This document shows positions 15,520 through 24,603 of a DNA stretch of 48,045 bases, piece after piece. The DNA is from Conexivisphaera sp049976725. Lineage in GTDB: Archaea; Thermoproteota; Nitrososphaeria; Conexivisphaerales; Conexivisphaeraceae. The DNA lies in assembly GCA_049976725.1 (NCBI GenBank), contig JBMFHR010000007.1:1-48045 (forward strand). Reading direction: 5' to 3'. Position 1 is the first letter of the stretch. The number at the start of each line of letters is the position of its first letter. Both the position numbers and the translations under genes were made by a program. The notes under the pieces are model-generated. The model was not told where the DNA came from, did not search any database, and worked only from the letters and a program-made list of their open reading frames with translations.

Positions 15520-17610
15520 TCAGATCGCCCCCCAAGCTATCAGGAGAACCATCAGCAGAATGCCGGTCAGCGACAGATACATGGCCAGGGAGTAGTCCGT
15601 GCGCCCACTGAACGTGGACCTGAGCCACGAGGAGGACCAGCCCGCGAACGACGGCAGCACCGAGTGGTAGAACGCATCTATCGCGCGATCCACCGCGCGC
15701 AGCACCACCGAGAGGCCGATGAACGAGTACACGAACGCGTAGTAAATCAGGGAGTTCAGGTACCACCTGTCGAACAGGAACGAGTGTATGCCAGAGAGCA
15801 GCCTGCTGGATCTCACGGCGGACATGAAGTCTATGCGCCTCAGGTAGGCGGCCGCCACCAGCAGGATGTCCAGCACGAGCAGCGCTGTTATCGCCAGGGT
15901 CGCCACGTCTATGGCAGGCATGAACTCGGGCCTCACGAGAACTGATAGAGTCTCGCTCACGCCCTGCGCCAGGTCAGAGCCGGCCACCGGCCAGAAGATG
16001 CCCAGCAGCAGGGCGCCCAGGGCCAGCAGGAAGTAGGGCCCCAGCATCAGCGGCGGCGCCTCGCGCGGGCCGTGCCCCCCGTGCTCGCCGGAGTGGGCAG
16101 CGCGCAGGGGCGGCAGGTGGAACACCCTGACCGCGAGCCTAGTCGTGTAGGCGGCCGTGAAGAAGGCCGTCACCACGGCCATCAGGTACAGCGCCGTGTA
16201 GCCTGTCTGAGCGACGCTCTCGAGCACGAGCTCCTTCGAGAAGAAGCCGCTGAGGGGTGGGATCGCGGCGAGGCTCAGTCCGGAGAGCCACATGGCAACC
16301 GCCGTCGCTTTCATGTACTTGGCGTAATCGCCCATGTCGTCGATGAACCTGCTCTCGGCCACGTGGAGCGCCCAGCCAGCTATGAGGAACAGGGCGGCCT
16401 TGAACACGGCGTGGCTCAGCAGCTGGGCCAGCCCGGCGAAGACGCCCTGATCCATCGCCGCGACCGCGGCCTGTCCCTCCGTTACGAGCAGGCCTCCCGC
16501 GGCGGCCGCGAGGATCATGTAGCCCAGCTGGCTCGCGGTCGAGTACGCTAATATCAGCTTGAACTCGTTGTTCACGATCGCCATGGTAGCCATCATGAAG
16601 GCTGTGAGGGCGGCGAGGGCGGCGACGATCCCGAAGTAGACCTGGGACTGGGCCTCCGCCAGGACGCCCGCCGCTATCGCTCCCACGAATATTAGGGGGG
16701 CGAACCTGAGGACGAAGTAGACGCCGGCCTTCACCATCGTGGCGGCGTGTATGAGCGCGGACACTGGCGTCGGACCGGTCATGGCCGTGACGAGCCACTC
16801 GTGGAACGGGAACTGAGCGCTCTTGGCCAGCGCGCCGAGGGTGAATATGAAGAGCACCGCCGCCAGCAGGTCGTTGTTGGCGAGGTACGCCATCCAGCTC
16901 CCGGCCGAGGACGCCAAGCCGGGTATGCTGAAGGTGTGCGCGACGAGGAACAGGGCGCTCATGCCGACCAGGAACCCGACGTCGCCGAGCCTAGTGAACA
17001 TTAGCGCCCTGACCCCGCTGTTGCTCGGCTCGAAGTACATCGGCAGCCCCAGGGCCTTCCTGCCGGGGACGCCGACCCACTTGTCCTCCTCATCCGTGTA
17101 CCAGTGGCCTATCAGCGCGTAGCTCGCGAGCCCGGTGCCCTCCCACCCTATGAACATCAGGACGAGGTTCTCCGCCACAACGAGCAGCAGCATGGAGCCG
17201 ACGAAGAACGTGATGAAGAAGAAGTAGCGCTGGACCCCCCAGTCGCCCCTCATGTACTCCAGGCTGTAGACCGCTATGAGGAAGCTGAGCCACGACACTA
17301 TGACCGCCATTATCGCGCCGAGCCCGTCGAGGTAACTGCCCACACTGACGGCGAGGGACGCGCCGGACCCGAGGTTCAGGCTCACCCAGTTCCAGCTACT
17401 CACGGCGTCTATGGTCTCGTGGAGGGCCAACACGTCGTAGAGCGCGACGGTCGACACGATGGCCGCGGCGAGTATGCTCAGCACGCTCATCAGGCCGTAG
17501 AACCTCTCGCGCCTGATGCCCAGCAACCACGCCACAGCCATCACGGCTGCCGCGGCGAAGGGCACCAACCAGATGGAGGACCACACGTACCAGGGTGCGT
17601 GCACGATCAT
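15520..17610 (-). CDS. nuoL: Complex I subunit L (antiporter-like, lateral helix)
   Basis: A 696-residue membrane protein with the NuoL hallmarks FIGWEGTGLASYALIGHWY, AKSAQFPFHEWLVTAMTGPTPVSALIHAATMVKAG and YSTASQLGYM. The extended C-terminal region would supply the lateral helix. A strong aggaggtg Shine-Dalgarno sequence lies before ATG 17610, four bases after the nuoM stop begins. It belongs to the distal pumping part of the membrane arm. Confidence 0.95.
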   Translation of the reverse strand: MIVHAPWYVWSSIWLVPFAAAAVMAVAWLLGIRRERFYGLMSVLSILAAAIVSTVALYDVLALHETIDAVSSWNWVSLNLGSGASLAVSVGSYLDGLGAIMAVIVSWLSFLIAVYSLEYMRGDWGVQRYFFFITFFVGSMLLLVVAENLVLMFIGWEGTGLASYALIGHWYTDEEDKWVGVPGRKALGLPMYFEPSNSGVRALMFTRLGDVGFLVGMSALFLVAHTFSIPGLASSAGSWMAYLANNDLLAAVLFIFTLGALAKSAQFPFHEWLVTAMTGPTPVSALIHAATMVKAGVYFVLRFAPLIFVGAIAAGVLAEAQSQVYFGIVAALAALTAFMMATMAIVNNEFKLILAYSTASQLGYMILAAAAGGLLVTEGQAAVAAMDQGVFAGLAQLLSHAVFKAALFLIAGWALHVAESRFIDDMGDYAKYMKATAVAMWLSGLSLAAIPPLSGFFSKELVLESVAQTGYTALYLMAVVTAFFTAAYTTRLAVRVFHLPPLRAAHSGEHGGHGPREAPPLMLGPYFLLALGALLLGIFWPVAGSDLAQGVSETLSVLVRPEFMPAIDVATLAITALLVLDILLVAAAYLRRIDFMSAVRSSRLLSGIHSFLFDRWYLNSLIYYAFVYSFIGLSVVLRAVDRAIDAFYHSVLPSFAGWSSSWLRSTFSGRTDYSLAMYLSLTGILLMVLLIAWGAI

Positions 17611-17611
17611 C

Positions 17612-19168
17612 TCACATCACACCTCCTGAGGCCTGGCCCAGGATGAGCTTGAGCCAGGCGTGAACCCCGGAGATCATGGGGTTGACCACTATGAAGAGGG
17701 CGAAGCCCAGGATCGCTATGGCGAGCATCGAGAGCTTGAATGGGTCGATGACCTCCCTCAAGTTCCCGAGCTCGCTCCTGGGCTGCCCGTAGAATATGCG
17801 CCTCATAGTGACGAATGAGTACGCCGCGGTCACGCCCAGGGCCAGCATGAGGAGCGCGGCCATCCCGACCATGTAGCCCAAGCCCGCCATCGCGTACGAC
17901 TGCACCGCGCCCAGGACTATGAACAGCTCGCTCCAGAAGCCCAGGGCGGGCGGGAGCCCGCTCAGGTTCATGAAGCCGAAGAGCGCCAGCGAGGCCACGA
18001 GCGGGTACCTCCTGGCGAGGCCCCCCATCCTGCCTATGTCGCGGAGGTTGTGGGCCTCGGTTATGAAGACGCCAGCGGTCATGAAGAGGAGGGCCTTGCC
18101 GATCGCGTGCGAGACGTACATCAGCATCGAGCCTATTATTCCGAACTGCGTCAGTGTGGCTATTCCCAGGAGCATGTAGCCCATCTGGCTGATGCTGGAG
18201 TACGCGAGGAGCCTCTTGAAGTCGGACTGGCGGAGGGCGTTGAGTCCCGCGTACACTATGGTGACGAAGGCCAGCGCCATGAGGTAGGGCCTCCACTGGT
18301 ACATTATCGAGGGGAAGTACTGTATGAGGAACCTGGCCATCGCGTAGCCCGCGAGCCCGATCAGGCTGGGGGACAGGAGCGCCGAGATCGGGGTGGGGGC
18401 CTCCGCGTGCGCGTAGGGCAGCCACATGTGGACGCCGAACAGCGCCATCTTGACGGCCAGCCCCACGAACATCAGGAGCGCGACGACAGCGGCCATCGGG
18501 CCTAGGGCTGTGGCGGGACCCACGGTCTCCAGGGACGTGCCCAGCGGCTTCAGGTAATCGAACGAGCCCTCGACCACCCCGTAGTACAGGGCCCCGGCCA
18601 GGAACGTCACCGCGCCGACGTGGGTCCAGACGAAGTAGAGCATCGATATCCTCGACCTGTCGCCGTAGCCGTAGTACATGATCAGGAGGAACGAGGAGAT
18701 GAGGGTGCCCTCCAGGAAGACGTAGAACTCCACCAGGTTCGTGGAGAACGCGACGCCCATCATCGTGGCGGCGAACACATTGTAGAGGAACTGGTAGGCG
18801 CCGTAGTCGGGCGGCGTCTCCCCGCTCGAGCGCATCTCCTCGATCCTGTGCTCCATGTACTTCAGCCCGTAGATCGACACGAAGGCCGTGACTATGGAGA
18901 GCGCCACGACCACTGGCGCCGAGAGCCCGTCTATCGCCAGCAGGAAGTGGCCCATCCTGTACGACGTGAGGTTGAATCCTATCGGATCCACCAGATCCCC
19001 GGCGCCCGACCAGTACAGGTAGGCCACAGCCCCCAGGGGAACGAGGAGCGTGAGCGCCGAGAGGTAGGCGTAGGCCGACCTCCACCTGTCGCCGCTCAGC
19101 CAGGCCGCCACGCCCACGATTATCGGGAGGGCGACCGATGCCCAGAGCACGGGAATTGATGCGATCAT
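17612..19168 (-). CDS. nuoM: Complex I subunit M (antiporter-like)
   Basis: A 518-residue antiporter-like subunit. It contains KMALFGVHMWLPYAHAEAPTPISALLSPSLIGLAGY and YSSISQMGYMLLGIA, and the helix-breaking FMNLSGLPPALGFWSEL. I choose ATG 19168, which overlaps the nuoK stop as TGATG. GTG 19171 is one codon further upstream. In this operon M precedes L. Confidence 0.94.
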   Translation of the reverse strand: MIASIPVLWASVALPIIVGVAAWLSGDRWRSAYAYLSALTLLVPLGAVAYLYWSGAGDLVDPIGFNLTSYRMGHFLLAIDGLSAPVVVALSIVTAFVSIYGLKYMEHRIEEMRSSGETPPDYGAYQFLYNVFAATMMGVAFSTNLVEFYVFLEGTLISSFLLIMYYGYGDRSRISMLYFVWTHVGAVTFLAGALYYGVVEGSFDYLKPLGTSLETVGPATALGPMAAVVALLMFVGLAVKMALFGVHMWLPYAHAEAPTPISALLSPSLIGLAGYAMARFLIQYFPSIMYQWRPYLMALAFVTIVYAGLNALRQSDFKRLLAYSSISQMGYMLLGIATLTQFGIIGSMLMYVSHAIGKALLFMTAGVFITEAHNLRDIGRMGGLARRYPLVASLALFGFMNLSGLPPALGFWSELFIVLGAVQSYAMAGLGYMVGMAALLMLALGVTAAYSFVTMRRIFYGQPRSELGNLREVIDPFKLSMLAIAILGFALFIVVNPMISGVHAWLKLILGQASGGVM

Positions 19169-19482
19169 CACTCGGGCACCTCCTCCAGTTTGTCGGACGA
19201 CAGGGAGCGGGACGCCCTGTAGTACGAGATCAACACAGCGACCACGACGATGACCTCGGCGGAGACCACCGAGATCACCACCACGCCGAAGTACGTGGCG
19301 GACGAGGCGCTAAGGGAGAGCAGCGGCAGCAGCGTCATGAGGAGGCCGTTGAACGCGACCTCCACCGACAGGAGCTGCCTCACGAGGTTCCTGGAGTACG
19401 TCAAGCCGTACGCTCCCATACCGATCACCATTATCCCGAAGGCAACGACCGCCGCGTCTAGCGCGCTGGGATCCGGCGTCAT
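19168..19482 (-). CDS. nuoK: Complex I subunit K
   Basis: A 104-residue, three-helix subunit. The second helix carries the conserved glutamate in SVEVAFNGLLMTLL, and the third carries SAEVIVVVAVLISYYR. The start lies in an ATGA overlap with nuoJ and the stop is coupled to nuoM. It forms part of the ion path between the H and antiporter subunits. Confidence 0.93.
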   Translation of the reverse strand: MTPDPSALDAAVVAFGIMVIGMGAYGLTYSRNLVRQLLSVEVAFNGLLMTLLPLLSLSASSATYFGVVVISVVSAEVIVVVAVLISYYRASRSLSSDKLEEVPE

Positions 19483-19964
19483 TTCCCCTCACCACTCCTG
19501 GCCACGCTTATGGCCTCCACGAGGGTGGCGGCCTGGGCTATCACTATCAGCGCGACGACGAGCGCGTAGCGGCTCAGCAGGCCTCCCACGGCGGCAGACA
19601 TCCCGACCGGCTGGGGGCGCACCAGGAGGCCGTAGGCGGCCGCCGATATCGCGACCCCGAGCCACACTATGATCGCCAGGAGCGCCGAGAGGGCCCCCAT
19701 GCCGGGATCGGTGCGCTCCTCACCCCGCAGCCCCAGGAGAGACAGGGTTATGATGATGAACATCACGGCCGCGCCCACGTAGACTATCACGAGGAACGCG
19801 GACACTATGCCGAATCCCAGGATGGCGAGCTCGGCGGCGACCACGGACCCCAGGACCGCCAGCGACGCGCTGGCGTACACGAAGTCCCTGGCCCTCACGA
19901 CGTAGTACGAGGCTATCAGGGACGCGATACCCATGATTATTGCCCAGATCACTAGCCAGCTCAA
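19479..19964 (-). CDS. nuoJ: Complex I subunit J
   Basis: A 161-residue, five-helix subunit with the conserved GFGIVSAFLVIVYVGAAVMFIIITLSLLG region (third helix). It is a single intact gene, unlike archaea where J is split in two. The TTG start is well supported by ggaggtg six bases upstream and by a TTGA overlap with nuoI. Confidence 0.9.
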   Translation of the reverse strand: MSWLVIWAIIMGIASLIASYYVVRARDFVYASASLAVLGSVVAAELAILGFGIVSAFLVIVYVGAAVMFIIITLSLLGLRGEERTDPGMGALSALLAIIVWLGVAISAAAYGLLVRPQPVGMSAAVGGLLSRYALVVALIVIAQAATLVEAISVARSGEGK

Positions 19965-20524
19965 GCCGATCCACCTCCCTCCTGCTGGGCAGCCTGTTCC
20001 CCGGCTGCGGCCGTCGCCTGCTCCCTCACCTTGACCAGGCCGCGCCTCTCGTCGAAGACGTACCTCACGGGTATCCCTTCCTTCGCGGTGGCGTACTCAG
20101 GCTCCTTCTGGAACTCGTCGAGCGTCAGCACGAGATCCTGCATGTTGTAATACACTATGTCATGGTAGGGAACGTGGTAGAGGGCCTCCGTGGGGCATAT
20201 ATCGACGCAGTACCCGCAGAACACGCACCGGTTGTAATTTATCACGGGGTATTTCTTCTTCGCCTTCTCGCCCTCCTTCTGGGGGAGGAATATCATGCGC
20301 ATGGCCCTCGTCGGGCATATCCTGGCGCAGGATCCGCAGCCTATGCACTTATCGTAGATCAGCACTATGAAGCCCCGGTAGCCCACATCGAGCTTTATGT
20401 ACTCGTGCGGGTACATGAGGGTGAACCTGTTCGGATCCAGGAAGTACTTGACCCCCAGGACTAGCGCCTCCACGTTCCCGGCTACGATCCTCCCGAGGGC
20501 GCTCCTCCTGGGGACCTCCTTCAT
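19961..20524 (-). CDS. nuoI: Complex I subunit I (2x[4Fe-4S] ferredoxin-like)
   Basis: A 187-residue peripheral subunit with two classic [4Fe-4S] motifs, CIGCGSCARICP and CVFCGYCVDICP, which pass electrons to NuoB. The Ala/Gly/Gln-rich C-terminal tail (TAAAGEQAAQQEGGGSA) is lineage-specific. I start at ATG 20524, preceded by aaggttgga. A TTG at 20542, inside the nuoH gene, is possible but has no Shine-Dalgarno sequence. Confidence 0.93.
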   Translation of the reverse strand: MKEVPRRSALGRIVAGNVEALVLGVKYFLDPNRFTLMYPHEYIKLDVGYRGFIVLIYDKCIGCGSCARICPTRAMRMIFLPQKEGEKAKKKYPVINYNRCVFCGYCVDICPTEALYHVPYHDIVYYNMQDLVLTLDEFQKEPEYATAKEGIPVRYVFDERRGLVKVREQATAAAGEQAAQQEGGGSA

Positions 20525-20531
20525 TCCAACC

Positions 20532-21605
20532 TTAGCCGGCAACCGTGATCACCCCCGCATACGCGTAAACGTGGAAATACGCCTCCGCCAGGCCGACCCC
20601 CAGGGCGGCCAGCGCGAGGGGCATCAGTATCTCCCAGGCTATTCCCAGGGCCTGGTCTATCCTGTACCTGCCGTAGACGGCCCTGAGGAAGCTCATGACG
20701 GCCATTATTATCAGGGCCTTCACGGAGACTATGAGGCTCGGGATAAGGTACCCGGCCACGAAGCCCGATCCGGGCTCGTAGGGCGCCCATCCGCCCAGGA
20801 AGACCAGCGCCATCAGGACGGAGAACACCCACCTCTTGATGTACGCCGCGCCCATGTTGAGCCCGTACATGAGTCCGGAGTACTCCGTGTAGGGCCCGGC
20901 GACTATCTCGGACTCCGCGTCCGGTATCTCGAAGGGGAATCCGCTCGTTGTCATGAGGGTCGCCACGAACGCCGTGAGGAATGCTATGGGGTCCAGGAGG
21001 CCGAACCAGAGGCCGCCGGACTGCGCGCGCACGATGTCCACCAAGTTGTACGTCGACGTGGCGGCGGCCGCCGATAGGAGTGATAGAACCGCCACGAGCT
21101 CGTAGGCCGTCACTATGAAGGACTCCCTCACGCCGCCTATCACCGAGAACTTGTTATTGCTGGCCCAGGACATGACCAGCACAAATATTGGGGAGAGGGT
21201 TGCCAGAGCCACCGCCAGCAGGAGGCTGTAGTCCATTGGAATGGGCCAGAACGCCGGGTTCGAGGTCAGCGGCACGGCGTCGAGCGGCAGCAGGGAAAGT
21301 ACGACGACGGTGACGGGCGCCGCGAAGTACAGTGCCGCGTCAACCGTGCGCGGAACTATTATCTCCTGGAAGGAATAGCGGATCAGGTCCGCTATCAACT
21401 GCGTGGCCCCCCCGGTGCGCGGGCTGATCTCGTAGGGTCCGTACCTCATCTGGACCCTGGCCGCCGCCTTCCTCTCGAACCATATTATGAAGACGGCGAC
21501 CACGAGCGCTGCCACGAGCCCGGGTATTATGATGAACTGGTAGACGGGTGGGTAGAATATCACGTACCTGAGGATCCAGTGCGCGACCTCGTAGGCGCTC
21601 ACCAT
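20532..21605 (-). CDS. nuoH: Complex I subunit H
   Basis: A 357-residue, eight-helix subunit that joins the membrane and peripheral arms and lines the quinone chamber. It shows FERKAAARVQMRYGP and the conserved acidic loop GFPFEIPDAESEIVAGPYTEYSG, given here in part as EIPDAESEIVAG. The start at ATG 21605 has ggtgggag just upstream. An in-frame ATG at 21626 would overlap nuoD by 13 bases. Confidence 0.95.
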   Translation of the reverse strand: MVSAYEVAHWILRYVIFYPPVYQFIIIPGLVAALVVAVFIIWFERKAAARVQMRYGPYEISPRTGGATQLIADLIRYSFQEIIVPRTVDAALYFAAPVTVVVLSLLPLDAVPLTSNPAFWPIPMDYSLLLAVALATLSPIFVLVMSWASNNKFSVIGGVRESFIVTAYELVAVLSLLSAAAATSTYNLVDIVRAQSGGLWFGLLDPIAFLTAFVATLMTTSGFPFEIPDAESEIVAGPYTEYSGLMYGLNMGAAYIKRWVFSVLMALVFLGGWAPYEPGSGFVAGYLIPSLIVSVKALIIMAVMSFLRAVYGRYRIDQALGIAWEILMPLALAALGVGLAEAYFHVYAYAGVITVAG

Positions 21606-21613
21606 GCTCCCAC

Positions 21614-22861
21614 CTACCTGTCCCATTCTGGCGGGAAGTAATCAAAGCTCCCGTAGATCGCGGGCAGGTCCGCCAGCCTGTGCCCTGGCATCGCGTACTT
21701 GAACGCTATGACGTTCCTGAAGGAGCCGGACACGACCCTCACGCGGTAGGGCATGTCCTTCCCCTCGCTCTCCACGTAGTAGGTTATCTCGCCGCGCCCG
21801 GACTCGGCGCGGGCGAACGCCCTCCCGGCCGGGACCCTGAGCGACGCGTAAAGGGGTATCATCTTGACGCGGTACTTCCCCGCGTACGGCACCGCCCCGG
21901 CGTAGACCTGCTTGTAGATCGGGGGAGCCGTCTTCCAGAACTTCTCGTGTATGAAGCCCTCGCGCGGGTGCCTCTCGAGCCAGTCCGCGGCCTGCTCCAT
22001 GATCGAGAGGCTCTGCCTAATCTCATCGACCCTCTGCCACGCCCTCGCGAGCGAGTCGCCCTCGCTGTAGACCGGCACCTCGAAGTCCACACGGTCGTAG
22101 GCCTCGTAGGGCTCCACCAGCCTGACGTCGTACTTGACGCCGCTCGCCCTAACGTTGGGGCCCGCGAGCCCGAGCTCCACCGCCCTCCCCTGGGGTACGA
22201 CGCCGACCCCCTCGAGCCTGCTCCTTATATTGGGATTGTCCAGGAAAATCTTGGCGTACTCGTCCAGCCGCCTCCTCATATAGGCCGCGGCCTTCCTGAC
22301 GTGCTGAGCGAATCCGTCGGGCATGTCGCGGCGCACCCCGCCGAACATCGGGTAGCTGTGAGTCAGCCTGGCGCCCGTCAGCTTCTCCGCCAGCTCGACG
22401 AATATCTCCCTGTCGCCGAAGGCCCACATGTAGAGCGTCGAGTGGCCCAGGAAGACCCCGAATATCCCGAAGCCGTAGAGGTGGCTCGCGACCCTGTTTA
22501 TCTCACAGAGCAGCGTCCTGAGGTACTTGGCCCTCTCCGGCGGGTCGACGTCGAGGAGCTTCTCGACCGCCTCGACGTAGGGCAGCGTCACGTTGCACGC
22601 GTCGAGAATAGCCATCCTCTCGAGGAGCGGTATATTCTTCATCCAGTCCCTGCCCTCGGACAGCTTCTCCATCGTCCTGTGCACGAAGCCTATGTCGGGG
22701 TCTACATCGACCATGATGTCGCCCTCGACGCGCACGATTATCCTCATGTGCCCGGAGCCGGGGTGCGCCGGCCCTATGTACACCTCGTATAGGTTGCCCT
22801 CCAGGCGGCGCACCTCCATTCCGGGGAGCGACTGGACCGCGCTTCCGGCCTCCCCAGCCAT
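21614..22861 (-). CDS. nuoD: Complex I subunit D (49-kDa type)
   Basis: A 415-residue subunit related to [NiFe]-hydrogenase large subunits. HPGSGHMRI near the N-terminus carries the quinone-site His. RLTHSYPMFGGVRRDMPDGF and the final GSFDYFPPEWDR are family signatures. ATG 22861 overlaps the nuoC stop as TGATG. A GTG nine bases further upstream is the alternative. With NuoB it forms the quinone-reduction site. Confidence 0.95.
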   Translation of the reverse strand: MAGEAGSAVQSLPGMEVRRLEGNLYEVYIGPAHPGSGHMRIIVRVEGDIMVDVDPDIGFVHRTMEKLSEGRDWMKNIPLLERMAILDACNVTLPYVEAVEKLLDVDPPERAKYLRTLLCEINRVASHLYGFGIFGVFLGHSTLYMWAFGDREIFVELAEKLTGARLTHSYPMFGGVRRDMPDGFAQHVRKAAAYMRRRLDEYAKIFLDNPNIRSRLEGVGVVPQGRAVELGLAGPNVRASGVKYDVRLVEPYEAYDRVDFEVPVYSEGDSLARAWQRVDEIRQSLSIMEQAADWLERHPREGFIHEKFWKTAPPIYKQVYAGAVPYAGKYRVKMIPLYASLRVPAGRAFARAESGRGEITYYVESEGKDMPYRVRVVSGSFRNVIAFKYAMPGHRLADLPAIYGSFDYFPPEWDR

Positions 22862-23379
22862 CAGACCCACCTCTTGGTGCTGGTGAACTCCTCGAAGGTG
22901 GACTTCAGGTAGTCATCCTCCTCGGTGACCTTGAAGTCCTTCCTGAGCGGCGTCCGCGCCGCCAGATCGGGCGTCAGCAGGAGCGGCCTGAGGTCCGGGT
23001 GCCCCTCGAACTTGACCCCGAAGAACTCGTAGACCTCCCTCTCCTGGAACTCCGCGCTGAGCCAGATCCCCGAGAGGCTGGGCACGATCGGGTTGTCCCT
23101 GTCCACGGAGGTCGCTAGTCCCACCACGTGTCTGGCCAGCGACTCATCGAGCATGCTGGACACGTGGTAAATGACCTTGATCTGCTTCTTCGCCGGATAA
23201 TCGACGGCCGTCACGGACTTCACGTGATCGAAGCCCGCGGCCTTCATCCTGGAGGCGGCCTCCCTTAGCGCGCCGGGCTCCACGGCGACCTCCACGTAGC
23301 CCTTCAGCTGCTCCACGCTGATCCCCTCGCCCAGGATCGACTTCAGCCTCTCAACTATACCTGGCGCCGAGGTCGACAT
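22861..23379 (-). CDS. nuoC: Complex I subunit C (30-kDa type)
   Basis: A 172-residue peripheral subunit. The signature REVYEFFGVKFEGHPDLRPLLL, given here by its core EVYEFFGVKFEGHPDL, is the NuoC hallmark. It is separate from nuoD rather than fused. It overlaps the end of nuoB by 29 bases. Confidence 0.93.
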   Translation of the reverse strand: MSTSAPGIVERLKSILGEGISVEQLKGYVEVAVEPGALREAASRMKAAGFDHVKSVTAVDYPAKKQIKVIYHVSSMLDESLARHVVGLATSVDRDNPIVPSLSGIWLSAEFQEREVYEFFGVKFEGHPDLRPLLLTPDLAARTPLRKDFKVTEEDDYLKSTFEEFTSTKRWV

Positions 23380-24001
23380 CCTCCCCCCTCCAACCGCACA
23401 GGTCCTCCTTCGGGATGATGTTCCTCAGATCCTCGCGCTCCCCCTCGGCGAGCCAGCCGGACGCCACCCCCTCCTCCCTGATCTTCCTCTGCAGCTCGAC
23501 TATAGAGCGCGCGACCGCCTCGGGCCTGGGCGGGCAACCCGGTATGTAGACGTCTATGGGTATGACTTGCCAGGGCCTCACTATGTTGTAGCTGTTGTAG
23601 AAGAGGCCTCCGTCGAGCGCGCACACGCCCATCGCTATGGCGAACTTCGGATAGGGCATCTGCTCCCAGGTTATCCTCAGCGAGCAGGCCATCTTCCTGG
23701 TGACCGTGCCCTCGACTATTATCAGGTTGGTCTGCCTGGGGGATACCCAGGGCAGCGACCCGTAGCGCTCGTTGTCGAACCTGGGTCCCCACGCCGCGCC
23801 TATCTCGCACCCGCAGCAGCTGGTCATCAGGTGGACCGGCCAGAGGCTGAAGGCGGTGGCCCAGTCCACCATGGGCGATACCGGACCCCTCTTCAGTATT
23901 TCCCTGGCGCGCCTCACCATCTCGTCCATGTCCACGATTATTACGTTCTCCTTGGAGAAGGCCACCGGGCTCCTCCTCTGCTGAGGGCGCCCCTCGCTCA
24001 A
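23351..24001 (-). CDS. nuoB: Complex I subunit B (N2 cluster)
   Basis: A 216-residue subunit that holds the terminal [4Fe-4S] cluster N2. The ligands lie in TSCCGCE (Cys62, Cys63, Cys65), MGVCALDGG and PGCPPRPEA. The start appears to be TTG 24001, with ggaggtgatccg directly upstream. The C-terminal extension with another Cys (EDLCGW) is not part of the core family. Confidence 0.94.
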   Translation of the reverse strand: MSEGRPQQRRSPVAFSKENVIIVDMDEMVRRAREILKRGPVSPMVDWATAFSLWPVHLMTSCCGCEIGAAWGPRFDNERYGSLPWVSPRQTNLIIVEGTVTRKMACSLRITWEQMPYPKFAIAMGVCALDGGLFYNSYNIVRPWQVIPIDVYIPGCPPRPEAVARSIVELQRKIREEGVASGWLAEGEREDLRNIIPKEDLCGWRGEDVDLGARYS

Positions 24002-24013
24002 CGGATCACCTCC

Positions 24014-24430
24014 TCAGAATCTCCACGCGGCGACGCGCCTCGCCTCCCTCAGGCCGTACACCATGAGCGGCGCGTAGGCCGCCACCAGTATCAGGTAGAG
24101 CTCGAGGACCCTGCCGACCAAGTACTGCGGGGCGGCCGCCGCGAAAGCTATGAGGACCACTGCCGGCTCGAGGGACATGAAAGCTATGAGGTACCCCAGG
24201 TACTGGAAGCCGATCCTGCCCTTCCCGACCCCCCTGGGCGGGTTGGACGACTCGAAGGGGACTTCCCTGTACTTCTCGGCGGACGATATCTCGCGGGGCT
24301 GCTCTATGAGCTTCCTGAGGAGGGCCAGGACGGCCACCAGTAAGGCCAGCATGAACATGGGGATGACGACCATGGAGTTGGCGGAGAGCACGTATGGATT
24401 GAAGGCCGTGGACGCCAGCATTGGGCCCAC
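24014..24430 (-). CDS. nuoA: Complex I subunit A
   Basis: A 138-residue, three-helix subunit with the family features PFESSNPPRGVGKGRIGFQYLGYLIAF (core GVGKGRIGFQYLGY) and an acidic residue in helix two. It is the first gene of the operon. GTG 24430 lies 27 nt from a strong TATA box and is read as a leaderless start. Confidence 0.92.
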   Translation of the reverse strand: MGPMLASTAFNPYVLSANSMVVIPMFMLALLVAVLALLRKLIEQPREISSAEKYREVPFESSNPPRGVGKGRIGFQYLGYLIAFMSLEPAVVLIAFAAAAPQYLVGRVLELYLILVAAYAPLMVYGLREARRVAAWRF

Positions 24431-24451
24431 GGCTGCCGCGCCAGCGGCGCT

Positions 24452-24462
24452 CTATTTATATC
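24452..24462 (-). promoter_or_regulatory. TATA box of the nuo operon
   Basis: The minus strand reads gatataaatag, centred 27 nt upstream of GTG 24430. It drives all eleven subunits, since the genes downstream overlap or lie within a few bases of each other. Confidence 0.7.
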
Positions 24463-24531
24463 TATCCGCGCCGGGCGTACTGATAATCAATTTACAGAAA
24501 ATTCGCTGATCAGGGAGACCAAGGCTGATCC

Positions 24532-24545
24532 GCGGGACGTCCCGC
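24532..24545. promoter_or_regulatory. Perfect 14-bp palindrome in the nuoA/fdhE-like divergent promoter
   Basis: The sequence gcgggacgtcccgc lies about 30 bp upstream of the TATA box of the plus-strand gene and about 75 bp upstream of that of nuoA. The position suits a regulator shared by both genes. A direct repeat gctgatc (24505 and 24524 area) flanks it. Confidence 0.4.
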
Positions 24546-24603
24546 ATGCCATCACCAGCCGATGCCCCGCAACCATTTTATCGGTGGTCGGACCCTCCAG
24601 CGC

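Noticed and set aside
21680..22792. Long plus-strand frame opposite nuoD
   Set aside because: Antisense shadow of a highly conserved complex I gene; no motif of its own.
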